Source: Intestinimonas butyriciproducens (GTDB lineage: Bacteria > Bacillota > Clostridia > Oscillospirales > Butyricicoccaceae). Taken from it: 64,000 nucleotides of DNA. Numbering within the stretch: the first letter of the stretch is position 1; every line of letters begins with the position of its first letter. Made by a program: the position numbers and the translations under genes. Below the pieces are notes generated by a model. It worked only from the letters and a program-made list of their open reading frames with translations. It did not search any database and was not told where the DNA came from. Location of the stretch: NCBI RefSeq assembly GCF_016901775.1, contig NZ_JACJKW010000001.1, positions 186,001 through 250,000 of the forward strand, written 5' to 3'. Below are positions 34,478-42,654 of the stretch, piece after piece.

Positions 34478-36201
34478 TCTTCGTCCCCTCCTTTCTGCTG
34501 GGAAAGATAGATCTCTTTATAGATGGGGCTGGTGTTGAGAAGCTGCTCATGGGTGCCATAGGCGCAGACGCTTCCGGCGTCCAGAAGCAGGATGTGGTCG
34601 CAGTCCTGCACCGAGGAAATCCGCTGGGCAATGATGATTTTGGTGGTGCCCGGCAGCTCCTGAGCCATGGCGTCCCTGATCAGCTTGTCGGTGCGGGTGT
34701 CCACGGCACTGGTGGAGTCGTCCAGGATCATGATCTTGGGATTTTTCAGAATGGCCCGGGCCAGGCACAGCCGCTGCTTCTGGCCGCCGGACACATTGGT
34801 GCCGCCCTGCTCGATATAGGTGTCATACCCCTGGGGCAGCGCCGTGACAAAGTCGTGGGCCTGGGCCAGACGGCAGGCGTGCTCCAGTTCTTCCTGGGTG
34901 GCGTCTTTTTTGCCCCATTGCAGGTTTTCCCGGATGGTGCCGGAGAAAAGCACATTCTTCTGAAGTACCATGGCCACTTCATTGCGCAGGGTCTGAAGGT
35001 CATAGCGGCGCACATCCACACCGCCCACAGCCACCGAGCCTTCGCTTACATCATAGAGCCGGGGGATCAGCTGCACCAGGCTGGATTTGGAAGAGCCGGT
35101 GCCGCCGATGATGCCCAGAGTTTCCCCCGGTTCCACCGTCAGATCCACATCCCGCAGCACCGGTTTGCCTCCGGCGGAATACCGCAGGGTCACATGGGAA
35201 AACTGGATGGAGCCGTCTTTGACGGTGGTTACCGGATTTTCCGGGTTTTCCAGGTCGGGCTCTTCGGTGAGTACCTGGGCGATACGGTCGGCCGAAGCCC
35301 GGGCCATGGTGATCATAACAAAGACCATGGAGATCATCATCAGACTGATCAGGATGTTCATCACATAGGAAAACAGGCTCATCAGCTGACCGGTGGTCAG
35401 ATCGCCCACCACGATCATCTTGGCGCCCAGCCAGCACAGCAACAGAATGCAGCCATAGACAGTCAGCTGCATCACCGGAGCGTTGAGCACCAGCACCCGC
35501 TCGGCCCGGACAAACAGCCGGTATACATTCTGGCAGGCTTTTTCAAATTTGCTGATCTCATGGTCTTCCCGCACATAGGACTTCACCACCCGGATGGCGC
35601 CCACATTTTCCTGGACGCTGGCATTGAGGGCGTCATATTTCCGGAAGACCCGGAGAAAGACCGGATGGGAGTTTTTGGTGATGAGCACCAGGCAGAAGCC
35701 CAGAAAAATAATGGCCGCAACAAAGATAAGGGACAGGCGGGCGTTGATGGAAAAGGCCATGATCAGAGCGCACAGCAGCATCGTGGGCGCTCGGGTGCAC
35801 ATGCGCAGGATCATCTGAAAGGCGTTTTGCACATTGGTCACATCGGTGGTCATACGGGTAACCAGGCCGGCGGTGGAGTATTTATCCAGGTTGGAAAAGG
35901 CAAAGCGCTGGATGTTTGCAAACATACCCCGGCGCAGATTGCGGGCAAAGCCGCTGCTGGCCTTGGCGGCCAGGCGTCCGGCGCAGGCGCCGAAAAACAG
36001 GGAGAGCATCGCCATGAGCACCATCAGCAGACCGGTGCGGTACACATAGTCCATGTTCCCCTTCTCCACCCCGTTGTCGATGATGGCGGCCATCATCAGG
36101 GGGATGAGCACCTCCATCACCACTTCCAGCACCACAAAGATGGGTGTGAGGATGGAGACCCGTTTAAATTCCCGCAGATGGGAAAGCAGTGTTTTGAGCA
36201 T
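34474..36201 (-). CDS. ABC exporter, degenerate half of a heterodimer
   Basis: A 575-residue ABC exporter half. The Walker A is GGTGSSKSS (Ser in place of the last Gly), the signature is VSGGQKQR, and Walker B reads IMILDDSTSAVD. The catalytic Glu is therefore Asp, as in the non-catalytic subunit of BmrCD or TM287/288-type exporters. Six membrane helices precede it. It is the first exporter gene after the MarR regulator, and its ATG sits behind AAGGAGG. Confidence 0.93.
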   Translation of the reverse strand: MLKTLLSHLREFKRVSILTPIFVVLEVVMEVLIPLMMAAIIDNGVEKGNMDYVYRTGLLMVLMAMLSLFFGACAGRLAAKASSGFARNLRRGMFANIQRFAFSNLDKYSTAGLVTRMTTDVTNVQNAFQMILRMCTRAPTMLLCALIMAFSINARLSLIFVAAIIFLGFCLVLITKNSHPVFLRVFRKYDALNASVQENVGAIRVVKSYVREDHEISKFEKACQNVYRLFVRAERVLVLNAPVMQLTVYGCILLLCWLGAKMIVVGDLTTGQLMSLFSYVMNILISLMMISMVFVMITMARASADRIAQVLTEEPDLENPENPVTTVKDGSIQFSHVTLRYSAGGKPVLRDVDLTVEPGETLGIIGGTGSSKSSLVQLIPRLYDVSEGSVAVGGVDVRRYDLQTLRNEVAMVLQKNVLFSGTIRENLQWGKKDATQEELEHACRLAQAHDFVTALPQGYDTYIEQGGTNVSGGQKQRLCLARAILKNPKIMILDDSTSAVDTRTDKLIRDAMAQELPGTTKIIIAQRISSVQDCDHILLLDAGSVCAYGTHEQLLNTSPIYKEIYLSQQKGGDEE

Positions 36202-36304
36202 AGGGACCTCCTTAAAATTGAAAAATATAGCAAATTGTTATGGAGCTGACTGTAAGCATCCTAACTATATAGACGGGAGAAACGCCGCCCGAGGCGGCGG
36301 TTGT

Positions 36305-36745
36305 TTATTTCTTTTCCAGATGATGGCGGAGCTTGTCGGTGATGATGAAAAACTGCTCCAGCTCTTCCGGCGTGAGGCAGCTGTACAAATCATTTTCGCT
36401 TTGGATGATCCGTTCTTCAATGCACTGGTGAACGGCCAGGGCCTTGGGGGTGAGCACCAGTTTTTTCAGTCTGCCGTCCCGGGCCACCGGGCGGCGCTCC
36501 AGAAGTCCCTTCTTCTCCAAGAGCTGCAAAATACCTGTGGCCGTGGAGCGGCGGATCTGAAACTCTTCCTCAATATCCCTCTGAAAAATATCCTGATCCT
36601 GATGATGCCCCAGGTAACCCACAATGCGCCCCTGCATTCCAGTGAGAGGCTCGATCCCGATTGCGGACATGGATTGATCCACCCGCCGTTTGAGCAGATT
36701 GGAAAGGGATTTGATCCGGGCGCCGATCATCCGTTCCAGCTTCAA
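36305..36745 (-). CDS. MarR family transcriptional regulator
   Basis: Winged-helix dimeric repressor of 146 residues. The recognition helix region is RRSTATGILQLLEKKGLLERR and the wing is ARDGRLKKLVLTPKA. The start is read as TTG, 7 bp after GAAGG, ahead of KLERMIGARIKSL. It directly precedes the ABC exporter pair, 103 bp upstream, and likely represses itself and the exporter until a ligand binds. A direct regulatory link is inferred from position and from similar motifs near both promoters. Confidence 0.9.
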   Translation of the reverse strand: MKLERMIGARIKSLSNLLKRRVDQSMSAIGIEPLTGMQGRIVGYLGHHQDQDIFQRDIEEEFQIRRSTATGILQLLEKKGLLERRPVARDGRLKKLVLTPKALAVHQCIEERIIQSENDLYSCLTPEELEQFFIITDKLRHHLEKK

Positions 36746-36762
36746 TCGCCATCCTTCTTTCT

Positions 36763-36816
36763 AAAACTAATTAGGACACTAACTAATAGTATAGCCAAAG
36801 CATCTTGTCTCGTCAA
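36763..36816 (-). promoter_or_regulatory. Promoter and probable autoregulatory operator of the MarR gene
   Basis: TTGACG at 36811-36816 and TATACT at 36788-36793, 17 bp apart. Just downstream, at about 36763-36787, lies an AT-rich inverted-repeat block with TTAG-TGTC-CTAA at its core and flanking TTAG and CTAA repeats. A bound dimer there would block the start of transcription. Confidence 0.65.
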
Positions 36817-36952
36817 GAGGGGATGGAAAACTTATATGAAGGACGGAAAAAGCAGAAAAGACATCAGGATTTCTTCCCGTCTTTGTCCGTATAACCGCCC
36901 ATGGATTCCATACACTATTCCCAGTATCTGAAATAAAAGGAGAAATTGGCAT

Positions 36953-37486
36953 ATGAAAGCTACCGGTATCGTCCGGCGCATTGACGATCTGGGGCGGGTG
37001 GTGATCCCCAAGGAGATCCGGCGCACTTTGCGCATCCGGGAGGGAGACCCGCTGGAGATCTTTACTGAAAAGGACGGCAGCGTGATTTTTAAAAAATATT
37101 CCATGATGGATGATCAGGGGGAATTTGCCCAGCAGATGTGCGATGCCATTTTCCGCACCCTGGGCTGCAGCGCCGTAGTCACCGACCGGGACTCGGTGTT
37201 GGCTGCGGCCGGGCCTTGCCGCAAAGAGGTGCAGGAAGGCCGGCTCTCCCCGGAACTATGTCAGATGATGGAGGAGCGGCAGGTGTATCGGGCCGGTGCA
37301 GGAAAACCTCTGCCCTTGTGCCAGGGAGAAACACCTTTGGTTGTCACTTCCGCCGCCCCCATTCTGGCGGGAGGGGATCTGTTGGGAGCGGTAGTCTGTC
37401 TGGGAGAAAGCAAGACCTCCTCCGACAGCGAAAGCAAACTTTGCCAGGCCATGGCTGCCTTTCTGGGCCGGCACATGGAACACTGA
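36953..37486 (+). CDS. spoVT: Stage V sporulation protein T, AbrB-type regulator
   Basis: Forespore transcription regulator. The N-terminal 50 residues are an AbrB swapped-hairpin DNA-binding domain (MKATGIVRRIDDLGRVVIP, KEIRRTLRIREGDPLEIF). The rest is a GAF-like sensor domain. Length, 177, is almost that of B. subtilis SpoVT. It implies the organism can form spores. Upstream, GTATAA at 36889 and TACACTA at 36911 loosely resemble a sigma-G promoter. The match is imperfect, with 16 bp between them. Confidence 0.93.
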   Translation: MKATGIVRRIDDLGRVVIPKEIRRTLRIREGDPLEIFTEKDGSVIFKKYSMMDDQGEFAQQMCDAIFRTLGCSAVVTDRDSVLAAAGPCRKEVQEGRLSPELCQMMEERQVYRAGAGKPLPLCQGETPLVVTSAAPILAGGDLLGAVVCLGESKTSSDSESKLCQAMAAFLGRHMEH

Positions 37487-37495
37487 AACAAATGA

Positions 37496-37527
37496 AGCCC
37501 CGGCGGGATTTCCCGCCGGGGCTTTTG
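37496..37527. terminator. Bidirectional terminator between spoVT and clpC
   Basis: AGCCCCGGCGGGA pairs with CCCGCCGGGGCT, then TTTT. Confidence 0.9.
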
Positions 37528-37530
37528 CTT

Positions 37531-39996
37531 TCAGGAAAGGGCCGGAGCAAAAGCAGGCTCCCGGTCCTCTGTTTTTTTCAGCAGCACCCCGTCATCATCC
37601 AGGGTAAACAGCACACAATCCCCTTTTTTCACATGGCCTTCCAACAGCTCCATGGCGGCCAGGTCCTCAATCCGGGTCTGTACCGCCCGGCGCAGCGGCC
37701 GTGCTCCATAATCCGGGTCAAAGCCGATTTCGGCCAGGTGATCCAGCAGAGCGCCGTCATAGGAGGCTTCCAGTCCGGCCCTCCGGAGCCGCTCCACCAC
37801 CTGATCCATCAGACGGGCAGCGATCTGGCGGACCTCATCCTTCTGCAAACGGGTAAAGACGATGGTGTCGTCGATGCGGCCCAGAAACTCCGGGCGGAAG
37901 GTCTTTTTCAGCTGGGCCAGCAGCTCTTTTTTCATCTGCCGCCCCTCTGCTTCTCCCTGTGCGCCGCCAAAGCCCAGGGGACGCTTGTTTTGCAGCTGGC
38001 TGGCTCCCACATTGGAGGTCATGATGATGATGGTGTTTTTAAAATCCACCCGGCGGCCCTGGGAATCGGTGAGAATGCCGTCGTCCAGTACCTGCAAAAG
38101 CAGATTGAACACATCGGGGTGGGCCTTTTCGATCTCGTCGAAAAGCAGCACGCAGTAAGGTCTGCGCCGCACTTTTTCGGTGAGCTGTCCCGCTTCTTCA
38201 TAGCCCACATATCCCGGCGGAGAACCCACCAGCTTGGAGACGCTGTGGCGCTCCATATATTCGCTCATGTCCAGACGGATCAGGGATTTTTCCTCCCCGA
38301 AAACGCTGTAGGCCAGCGCCTTGGCCAGTTGGGTTTTTCCCACGCCGGTGGGACCCAGGAAGAGAAAGCTGCCCACGGGACGGTTCGGGTCCTTCAGTCC
38401 CACCCGTCCCCGGCGAATGGCTTTGGCCACGGCCTGCACGGCTTCCTCCTGTCCCACCACCTGGCGGTGGAGTTCCTCTTCCAGATGGGCCAGGCGAAGG
38501 GCTTCGTCCTCGGTCATCCGGGCCACCGGAATACCGGTGAGCAAAGCGGCCACCTGGGCGATGTCCTCCAGGCCGATGGCTCCGGAGATCCGGCTCCGGG
38601 AAAGGGCCCATTGCTCTTTTTGCTCTTCCAGATGGGTCCTCTGCTGCTTTTCTTCATCCCGCAAAGCAGCAGCCCGTTCAAAGTCCTGGGCATCTGCTGC
38701 TTCTTCCTTTTCCTTTTCCGTTTGGGCAATGGTATCTTCCAACACCTTGAGAGATGGCGGCGGCGTCATATTTTTCAGCCTGGCCCGGGAAGCCGCTTCG
38801 TCCAGCAGGTCCAGGGCTTTGTCCGGCAGATACCGGTCGGGAATATACCGGGCGCTGATCTCCACCGCCCCCCGGATGGCCTCGTCAGTGATCTTGATTT
38901 TGTGATGGGCTTCGTATTTGTCCCGCAGGCCCAGCAGGATTTTTTGGGCGTCCTCCTGGGAGGGCTCTTCCACCGTCACCGGCTGGAAGCGGCGCTCCAG
39001 GGCGGCATCTTTTTCAATGTGCTTCCGGTATTCCTGGGTGGTGGTGGCGCCGATCACCTGGAGTTCGCCCCGGGAAAGGGCAGGTTTTAAGATGTTGGCG
39101 GCATCCACTGCTCCTTCAGCCGCCCCGGCCCCCACAATCATGTGCAGCTCGTCAATAAAGAGGATGATGTTTCCCGCCTGTTTCACTTCCTGGAGAGCAT
39201 TTTTCAGCCGCTCTTCAAATTCACCCCGGTATTTGGCCCCGGCCACCATGGCGCTGAGGTCCAGTGTAATCAGCCGCTTGCCGCTGAGGGTTTCGGGAAC
39301 ATCCCCCTGAACGATCTTTTGGGCCAGACCCTCGGCAATGGCGGTCTTGCCCACGCCCGGCTCCCCGATGAGACAGGGATTGTTTTTCTGGCGCCGGGAA
39401 AGAACCTGCATCACCCGCTGGATTTCCTGCTCCCGGCCGATCACCGGATCCAGTTCGCCCTCCCGGGCCCGGGCGGTCAGGTCTGTGCCGAACTGTCCCA
39501 GAGCCTTGAGTGTGTGCTTCTCCCCGCTTTTCCGGCCCTCTCCCGGATTTGCAAGGGGGGATTCTTCTCTCCCTCCCTCGTCCAGCGTCCGGCAAATGGC
39601 CCGGGTGTCGGCGCCCAAAGTCCGCAGCAGCCCCATGGCAGCGCTGTCCTTCTCCCGGAGAATCGCCATGAGCAGATGCTCGGTGCCGATGTATCCCGCC
39701 CCCTGGCCGGCTGCTTCGGCAGCAGCCCGTTCCATGATCTCCTTGGCATGGGGCGTCATACCCATGGGCTGGACGCCGGGAGTTCCTTTGCCGATGGCCC
39801 GGACGATGGCGGCGGTGAGGGCGTCCCCGGAAACCCCATAGGACAGGAGTATTTTGGAGGCCACTCCCCGTTTTTCTCCCAAAAGGCCCAGAAGAATATG
39901 CTCCGAACCCACATAGTTGTGGCCCAGGGCGCTGGCCGCCTCATAGGAAAGGCGCAGGGCGTTTTGGGCTTTTTCCGTCCATCTGTTGTTTGCCAT
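37531..39996 (-). CDS. clpC: ClpC ATPase, unfoldase of the ClpCP protease
   Basis: A 821-residue Hsp100 unfoldase that feeds proteins to ClpP. The N-domain holds two Clp_N repeats whose TEH/SEH turns (VGSEHILLG and IGTEHLLMA) contain the two glutamates that bind phospho-arginine in B. subtilis ClpC. AAA domain 1 has Walker [10 protein letters not shown], the middle coiled segment includes a UVR-like stretch ([16 protein letters not shown]), and AAA domain 2 has GPTGVGKTQ. It closes the ctsR operon, 22 bp after mcsB. Confidence 0.96.
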   Translation of the reverse strand: MANNRWTEKAQNALRLSYEAASALGHNYVGSEHILLGLLGEKRGVASKILLSYGVSGDALTAAIVRAIGKGTPGVQPMGMTPHAKEIMERAAAEAAGQGAGYIGTEHLLMAILREKDSAAMGLLRTLGADTRAICRTLDEGGREESPLANPGEGRKSGEKHTLKALGQFGTDLTARAREGELDPVIGREQEIQRVMQVLSRRQKNNPCLIGEPGVGKTAIAEGLAQKIVQGDVPETLSGKRLITLDLSAMVAGAKYRGEFEERLKNALQEVKQAGNIILFIDELHMIVGAGAAEGAVDAANILKPALSRGELQVIGATTTQEYRKHIEKDAALERRFQPVTVEEPSQEDAQKILLGLRDKYEAHHKIKITDEAIRGAVEISARYIPDRYLPDKALDLLDEAASRARLKNMTPPPSLKVLEDTIAQTEKEKEEAADAQDFERAAALRDEEKQQRTHLEEQKEQWALSRSRISGAIGLEDIAQVAALLTGIPVARMTEDEALRLAHLEEELHRQVVGQEEAVQAVAKAIRRGRVGLKDPNRPVGSFLFLGPTGVGKTQLAKALAYSVFGEEKSLIRLDMSEYMERHSVSKLVGSPPGYVGYEEAGQLTEKVRRRPYCVLLFDEIEKAHPDVFNLLLQVLDDGILTDSQGRRVDFKNTIIIMTSNVGASQLQNKRPLGFGGAQGEAEGRQMKKELLAQLKKTFRPEFLGRIDDTIVFTRLQKDEVRQIAARLMDQVVERLRRAGLEASYDGALLDHLAEIGFDPDYGARPLRRAVQTRIEDLAAMELLEGHVKKGDCVLFTLDDDGVLLKKTEDREPAFAPALS

Positions 39997-40018
39997 GTGA
40001 AATGGTGACCTCCTTTGT

Positions 40019-41029
40019 TCAGTCCTCCAAGGGCTTTTGGGAAAGGACGCGGCGGAAGCAGCGGGCCCGGGCTTCCTCTTCCTCCTGAGGGGAAAGGCTC
40101 CGGCCTGCCCGCAGAGTCAGAAGAGCCGGATGGATCTCTTCCTCCAGCCCCATGAGCTCTCTGGGAGAAAACCCGGGCAGAATGTCCTGGGATGCTCCCA
40201 GCCGCAGCTGGGAGACAGCCAGCTGCCCTTCCTCCCAATCCATCCGCCGGGCGCAGCGGGCAATGCCCATGGCCCGCCATACCCGGTCTTCCATCACCCC
40301 GGGGTGCTGGCGGCGGAATGCCTGCCGCCAGGCCATTTCCCGGGATGCAATTTCCTGAGCGGACTCATTGACCTTGTGAATGATTTCTTCTTCCTCCATG
40401 CCCAGTGTCATCTGGTTCAAAAGTCGATAGCTTTCCCGGCGGCCGTAGGCATTTTCCATTTTTATGCCCACCTGCCGGAGCGCAGCCGCCACATTCCGGA
40501 TCTGGCCGGTGCGGGTGAGCAGGGGCAGATGGAGCACCACCGAAGCCTGCAATCCGGTGCCGATACGCTGGGGATCCTGGGTGAGGAAACCCCACTGCGG
40601 GTCATAGGAAAAATCCAGGCTCTCTTCCAGCAGCGTTTCCAGGCTCATGGCCTCTTTTAGCAGCCGTTCCAGATCAGGGGCTTTTCCCTGGGCCTGGATG
40701 GTCAGGTGGTCTTCCCCATTGACCAGAATCCCCAGACTTTTGTCCTGGCCCCAGATCAGGCCGCAATGGTCTTTTTCTTCCATATCCCGGGAAATCAGCC
40801 CCTGGACCACCAGGCCCTGGCGGCAATCGGGGGAAAGATCCTGCAAAGGTACCAAAGCCATCTGGGCGCCCGATGCCCGCTTGGCTGCATCCTCGGCCCG
40901 ATGCAGCAGGCGAAGGGCCTCTGCTTTCTGCAAACGGGCACCAAAGGGCAGACCGTCCACATTGCGCCCCAGACGAACCTGGGCGCCCAGGGCCAGATAG
41001 GGGTCGCTCAGCCATGCGTTCTGGGTCAT
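40019..41029 (-). CDS. mcsB: McsB-like protein, probable pseudo-arginine-kinase
   Basis: Phosphagen-kinase fold protein at the mcsB position. True McsB phosphorylates protein arginines to mark them for ClpCP. Fold landmarks survive: VRLGRN near 18-23, NGEDHLTIQ near 104-112, GTGLQASVVLHLP near 157-169, and LNQMTLG. But compared with B. subtilis McsB, the catalytic Cys167 aligns with Asp152 (LTQDPQ), the catalytic Glu212 with Arg197 (AYGRRE for IYGEGSE), and nucleotide-binding Arg positions read Gln, Thr or Glu. At 336 residues it is shorter at the C-terminus. Kinase activity is therefore unlikely. It overlaps mcsA by 4 bp. Confidence 0.85.
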   Translation of the reverse strand: MTQNAWLSDPYLALGAQVRLGRNVDGLPFGARLQKAEALRLLHRAEDAAKRASGAQMALVPLQDLSPDCRQGLVVQGLISRDMEEKDHCGLIWGQDKSLGILVNGEDHLTIQAQGKAPDLERLLKEAMSLETLLEESLDFSYDPQWGFLTQDPQRIGTGLQASVVLHLPLLTRTGQIRNVAAALRQVGIKMENAYGRRESYRLLNQMTLGMEEEEIIHKVNESAQEIASREMAWRQAFRRQHPGVMEDRVWRAMGIARCARRMDWEEGQLAVSQLRLGASQDILPGFSPRELMGLEEEIHPALLTLRAGRSLSPQEEEEARARCFRRVLSQKPLED

Positions 41030-41514
41030 ATATTTCCCTCCTTGGGGGTGCTTTCCATCTGATGCAGCGCATCCCGCAAAAGGGCGGCTTTCTCATATTC
41101 TTCCTGCTTCACTGCCTGCTGAAGCTGCCGGCGCAGACGCAGGATGTTCTGCTGTCCCTCCTGACTCCGGGGGACTTGCCCCTGGTGGAAATGATCTCCC
41201 TGCATTTTGGAGATCAAGGGGGCAAAAAGATCCCGGAAGGTTTCATAACAATGGGCGCAGCCTGGTTTTCCGGTGCGCCGGATCTCTTCCTCCCGGGCGC
41301 CGCAGCGGCAGACCCGGCCGGGGGAAGGCGCCGCTTCCGGTGCAGGGGGAAGCAGATCCGCCAGGGAAGGGGCCCCATTGCCCTTGCAGGGGATGGCTTC
41401 TTCCTCTCTGGCGCAGTCCGGACACAGCCACATGGTCACCCACCCGTTTTCCGAAAAGCAGCGGAAAGTGCCTTCTCCTTGATTCTTGCCACATTTCTGG
41501 CACAGCATACCCAT
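41026..41514 (-). CDS. mcsA: McsA zinc-finger regulator
   Basis: A 162-residue adaptor that in B. subtilis activates McsB and helps control CtsR. Zinc knuckles are visible as CQKCG and CPDCA near the N-terminus, then CRCGA and CAHC, with a C-terminal UVR motif (EYEKAALLRDALHQME). All expected elements are present even though the neighbouring McsB looks catalytically dead. It starts 15 bp after ctsR. Confidence 0.92.
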   Translation of the reverse strand: MGMLCQKCGKNQGEGTFRCFSENGWVTMWLCPDCAREEEAIPCKGNGAPSLADLLPPAPEAAPSPGRVCRCGAREEEIRRTGKPGCAHCYETFRDLFAPLISKMQGDHFHQGQVPRSQEGQQNILRLRRQLQQAVKQEEYEKAALLRDALHQMESTPKEGNI

Positions 41515-41529
41515 CGTCTCCTTTCTCGG

Positions 41530-41985
41530 TTATTGCTCTGCCGCCAGAGCCGCCAGAGCGGCCCCCAGCATTTCCGCCCGCAGCCGGGGACGGAGGAGCT
41601 GAGGAACGGCGGAGAGAGCCTGGTCTCCCAGGCAGGCCTTCAGGGCGCAGAAGCATTCCTCTCCCAGGATCCCTGCCTTGTGCAGGTCGTACAGAAGCAG
41701 CTGGGCTGCCGACTGATCCACCTGCTGGCCCAATGCGGCCACGGTGTGCTGCAAAAGGGCAGAGGGTCCCATGGGCACCCGGACAATGCGGATATATCCC
41801 CCGCCGCCACGGCGGGATTCCACACTGAACCCCCGGGCCGGGGAAAACCGGGTCTCGATCACATAGTTGATCTGGCTGGGGGCGCAGCCGAAGCGGCTGG
41901 CCAGCTGGCTGCGCTGCAGCTCCACGGCATCCTGGCCGGTGAGCTGCTCGGTGATGAATTGAGCGATGAGATCGGATAGTTTCAT
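41530..41985 (-). CDS. ctsR: CtsR heat-shock repressor
   Basis: Winged-helix repressor of class III heat-shock genes, 151 residues. The N-terminal DNA-binding domain includes LASRFGCAPSQINYVIETRF, and the glycine-rich wing RRGGGGYIRI is the thermosensing loop that lets go of DNA on heating. The C-terminal dimer and McsB-contact region follows. It is first in the operon, and its own operator overlaps its promoter region. Confidence 0.95.
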   Translation of the reverse strand: MKLSDLIAQFITEQLTGQDAVELQRSQLASRFGCAPSQINYVIETRFSPARGFSVESRRGGGGYIRIVRVPMGPSALLQHTVAALGQQVDQSAAQLLLYDLHKAGILGEECFCALKACLGDQALSAVPQLLRPRLRAEMLGAALAALAAEQ

Positions 41986-42007
41986 GGGATCCCCTTCTTG
42001 TGAAATA

Positions 42008-42068
42008 TTTGACTTTGACTTTCTTTGACCTTATGCCAACAGTATAACAAATATTTTTGAAATTGCAA
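42008..42068 (-). promoter_or_regulatory. ctsR operon promoter with CtsR box
   Basis: TTGCAA at 42063-42068 and TATACT at 42041-42046 with 16 bp spacing. Downstream at 42008-42030 are tandem heptads GGTCAAA, AGTCAAA and a further GTCAAA, matching the CtsR direct-repeat operator. The operon is therefore autorepressed. Confidence 0.92.
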
Positions 42069-42083
42069 GAGGCGGCGTATGTA

Positions 42084-42112
42084 GCCCAAAACCGGTTCAC
42101 CGGGTTTTGGGC
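42084..42112 (-). other. Strong hairpin without a T run
   Basis: GCCCAAAACC pairs with GGTTTTGGGC around a short GC-rich loop. It lies upstream of the ctsR promoter, at the end of a possible small minus-strand ORF. Confidence 0.5.
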
Positions 42113-42240
42113 TGGGAGGAAAGAGCGGCCGGGGACGGCGCCTGGCCGAACCGGTTTTCGTGGGGAAGGGTCACAGGTCCGCCCAACTGCTGACGAAGCT
42201 GCTGCCAGGACGGGTTTTCCAGATTTTGATGTTTTTCCAT
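42097..42240 (-). CDS. Possible small ORF, unknown
   Basis: A 47-codon frame beginning MEKHQNLENPSWQQL, with AAGGCGGTG about 9 bp upstream. The product would be Gln- and Pro-rich and soluble. It ends inside the hairpin at 42084-42112. I recognise no family, and no clear promoter was found. Listed because the 240 bp around it would otherwise be empty. Confidence 0.25.
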   Translation of the reverse strand: MEKHQNLENPSWQQLRQQLGGPVTLPHENRFGQAPSPAALSSQPKTR

Positions 42241-42312
42241 TTCTTTTGACACCGCCTTTTTTGTCATTTTTACGATGAGGGTATTTTTTCCGAAGATTCG
42301 CAAAAAATTCAT

Positions 42313-42340
42313 TTGCAATTTCCGCAAATCATGGTATGAT
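42313..42340 (+). promoter_or_regulatory. Promoter of the ferredoxin gene
   Basis: TTGCAA at 42313-42318 and TATGAT at 42335-42340, 16 bp spacing. Confidence 0.75.
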
Positions 42341-42373
42341 GAATCTGTAATTTAAAGAGGAGGTGCTTTTCCC

Positions 42374-42544
42374 ATGGCTTATAAAATCAGCGATGCTTGC
42401 GTAAGCTGCGGTGCTTGCGCGGCTCAGTGCCCCGTCAGCGCGATCAGCGAAGGCGATTCTCACTACGAGATCAATGCCGACACCTGTGTGTCCTGCGGCG
42501 CTTGTGCTTCTACTTGCCCCGTTGGCGCCATCAGCGAGGAATAA
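42374..42544 (+). CDS. 2[4Fe-4S] ferredoxin
   Basis: A 56-residue clostridial-type ferredoxin. Two CxxCxxCxxxCP motifs are present (CVSCGACAAQCP and CVSCGACASTCP), each followed by an AISE turn, giving eight cysteines for two clusters. It carries low-potential electrons for reactions such as pyruvate:ferredoxin oxidoreductase and hydrogenase. It has its own promoter, the ribosome site GAGGAGG and a terminator. Confidence 0.97.
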   Translation: MAYKISDACVSCGACAAQCPVSAISEGDSHYEINADTCVSCGACASTCPVGAISEE

Positions 42545-42561
42545 GACATTCGGACAAGCCT

Positions 42562-42597
42562 GGCCGTTTTGCAAAGAAATCCTTTGCAAAACGGCCT
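42562..42597 (+). terminator. Ferredoxin terminator
   Basis: GGCCGTTTTGCAAAG pairs with CTTTGCAAAACGGCC, then TTTG. Its 3' arm also contains the -35 box of the moxR promoter. Confidence 0.85.
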
Positions 42598-42613
42598 TTG
42601 TCATATCTATATA
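42584..42613 (+). promoter_or_regulatory. Promoter of the moxR operon
   Basis: TTGCAA at 42584-42589, inside the terminator stem, and TATATA at 42608-42613, 18 bp spacing. Confidence 0.5.
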
Positions 42614-42654
42614 GGAATTTCTGTATCCCCATGTTTGGAAAGGAGTTTTTGCCT

